From: Providencia burhodogranariea DSM 19968
GTDB lineage: Bacteria > Pseudomonadota > Gammaproteobacteria > Enterobacterales > Enterobacteriaceae
Length of the DNA stretch: 64,000 bases
Direction: 5' to 3'
Assembly (NCBI RefSeq): GCF_000314855.2
Contig: NZ_KB233225.1
Span: 245,092 to 309,091, forward strand
Shown here: positions 63,950 to 64,000 of the stretch, in pieces
Layout: every line of letters starts with the position of its first letter
Position numbering within the stretch: the first letter of the stretch is position 1
Program-made: the position numbers and the translations under genes
Notes under the pieces: generated by a model
What the model saw: only the letters and a program-made list of their open reading frames with translations
Told to the model about the DNA's origin: nothing
The model's database searches: none

Positions 63950-64000
63950 TTTTGAGTGTATCCAACAACATCGCTAAAGCCTTTCCACGATGTGAAATGG
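63942..64000 (-). CDS. rdgB: RdgB (XTP/dITP pyrophosphatase), C-terminal end
   Basis: Only the last 18 complete codons are in the window. ISHRGKALAMLLDTLKNA followed by TAA matches the RdgB C-terminus (ISHRGQAL... in E. coli), and rdgB-hemW is the conserved order. It hydrolyses non-canonical purine nucleoside triphosphates. The 8-base overlap with hemW implies coupling. Confidence 0.85.
   Translation of the reverse strand, partial: ISHRGKALAMLLDTLKNA

Overview
The window looks like the chromosome of an AT-rich enterobacterium of the Morganellaceae, most probably Providencia. I infer this from the low-GC core genes, the order rdgB-hemW ... yggN ... yggL-trmB | mutY-yggX-mltC, an E. coli-W-type hpa cluster, a CptA homologue, and a Proteus-style fimbrial operon with an MrpJ-like regulator. 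No species call is possible from the sequence alone. There are no rRNA genes, CRISPR arrays or intact transposons. There is one tRNA gene, tRNA-Phe.

Layout. (1) 1-7.1 kb: small transport and metabolism operons, each beside a LysR or AraC regulator. These are a GltS-family carrier with a ureohydrolase, and an ankyrin protein, a guanine-deaminase-like enzyme and a CynX-type MFS carrier. (2) 6.1-8.9 kb: a Fur-controlled siderophore-uptake locus that has collapsed. The AraC regulator and both Fur boxes survive, but the TonB receptor is cut after about 280 residues and runs into an MFS exporter that has lost its N-terminus and carries two in-frame stops. (3) 9.1-26.4 kb: the complete 4-hydroxyphenylacetate (homoprotocatechuate) catabolic cluster, hpaR | G1-G2-E-D-F-[MFS]-[succinate-semialdehyde dehydrogenase]-H-I-X-A-[short LysR]-B-C. 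The extra dehydrogenase handles the succinate semialdehyde released by HpaI, so the cluster runs from aromatic ring to succinate. (4) 26.5-36.5 kb: BetT, YbiI, a GNAT enzyme, a repeat-rich lipoprotein, a DUF421 protein, CptA, a Kch-type K+ channel, and an isolated ccmAB pair without ccmC-H. (5) 37.4-47.1 kb: a chaperone-usher fimbrial operon with a regulator, two pilins, usher, chaperone, six further pilin-like subunits (four of them tandem paralogues) and a probable two-domain tip adhesin.

(6) 47.3-53.8 kb: the most interesting catabolic unit. A TetR regulator is divergent from a cyclase-family hydrolase, an aromatic-acid-type MFS carrier, a beta-keto acid cleavage enzyme (BKACE), a thiolase, and AtoD/AtoA-like CoA-transferase subunits. 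The last four enzymes form a logical chain: beta-keto acid + acetyl-CoA gives acetoacetate, then acetoacetyl-CoA, then two acetyl-CoA. The initial substrate is unknown. The operon ends in a 48-codon remnant of a lyase/cycloisomerase gene. (7) 54-64 kb: a truncated integrase beside tRNA-Phe, then conserved housekeeping genes (mltC, yggX, mutY, trmB, yggL, glsB, yggN), an iron-siderophore binding protein, hemW and the end of rdgB.

Two families of short palindromic intergenic repeats are scattered through the window. One pair shows compensatory base changes in its stem. Starts were adjusted where a better Shine-Dalgarno sequence or family length supported a downstream ATG.
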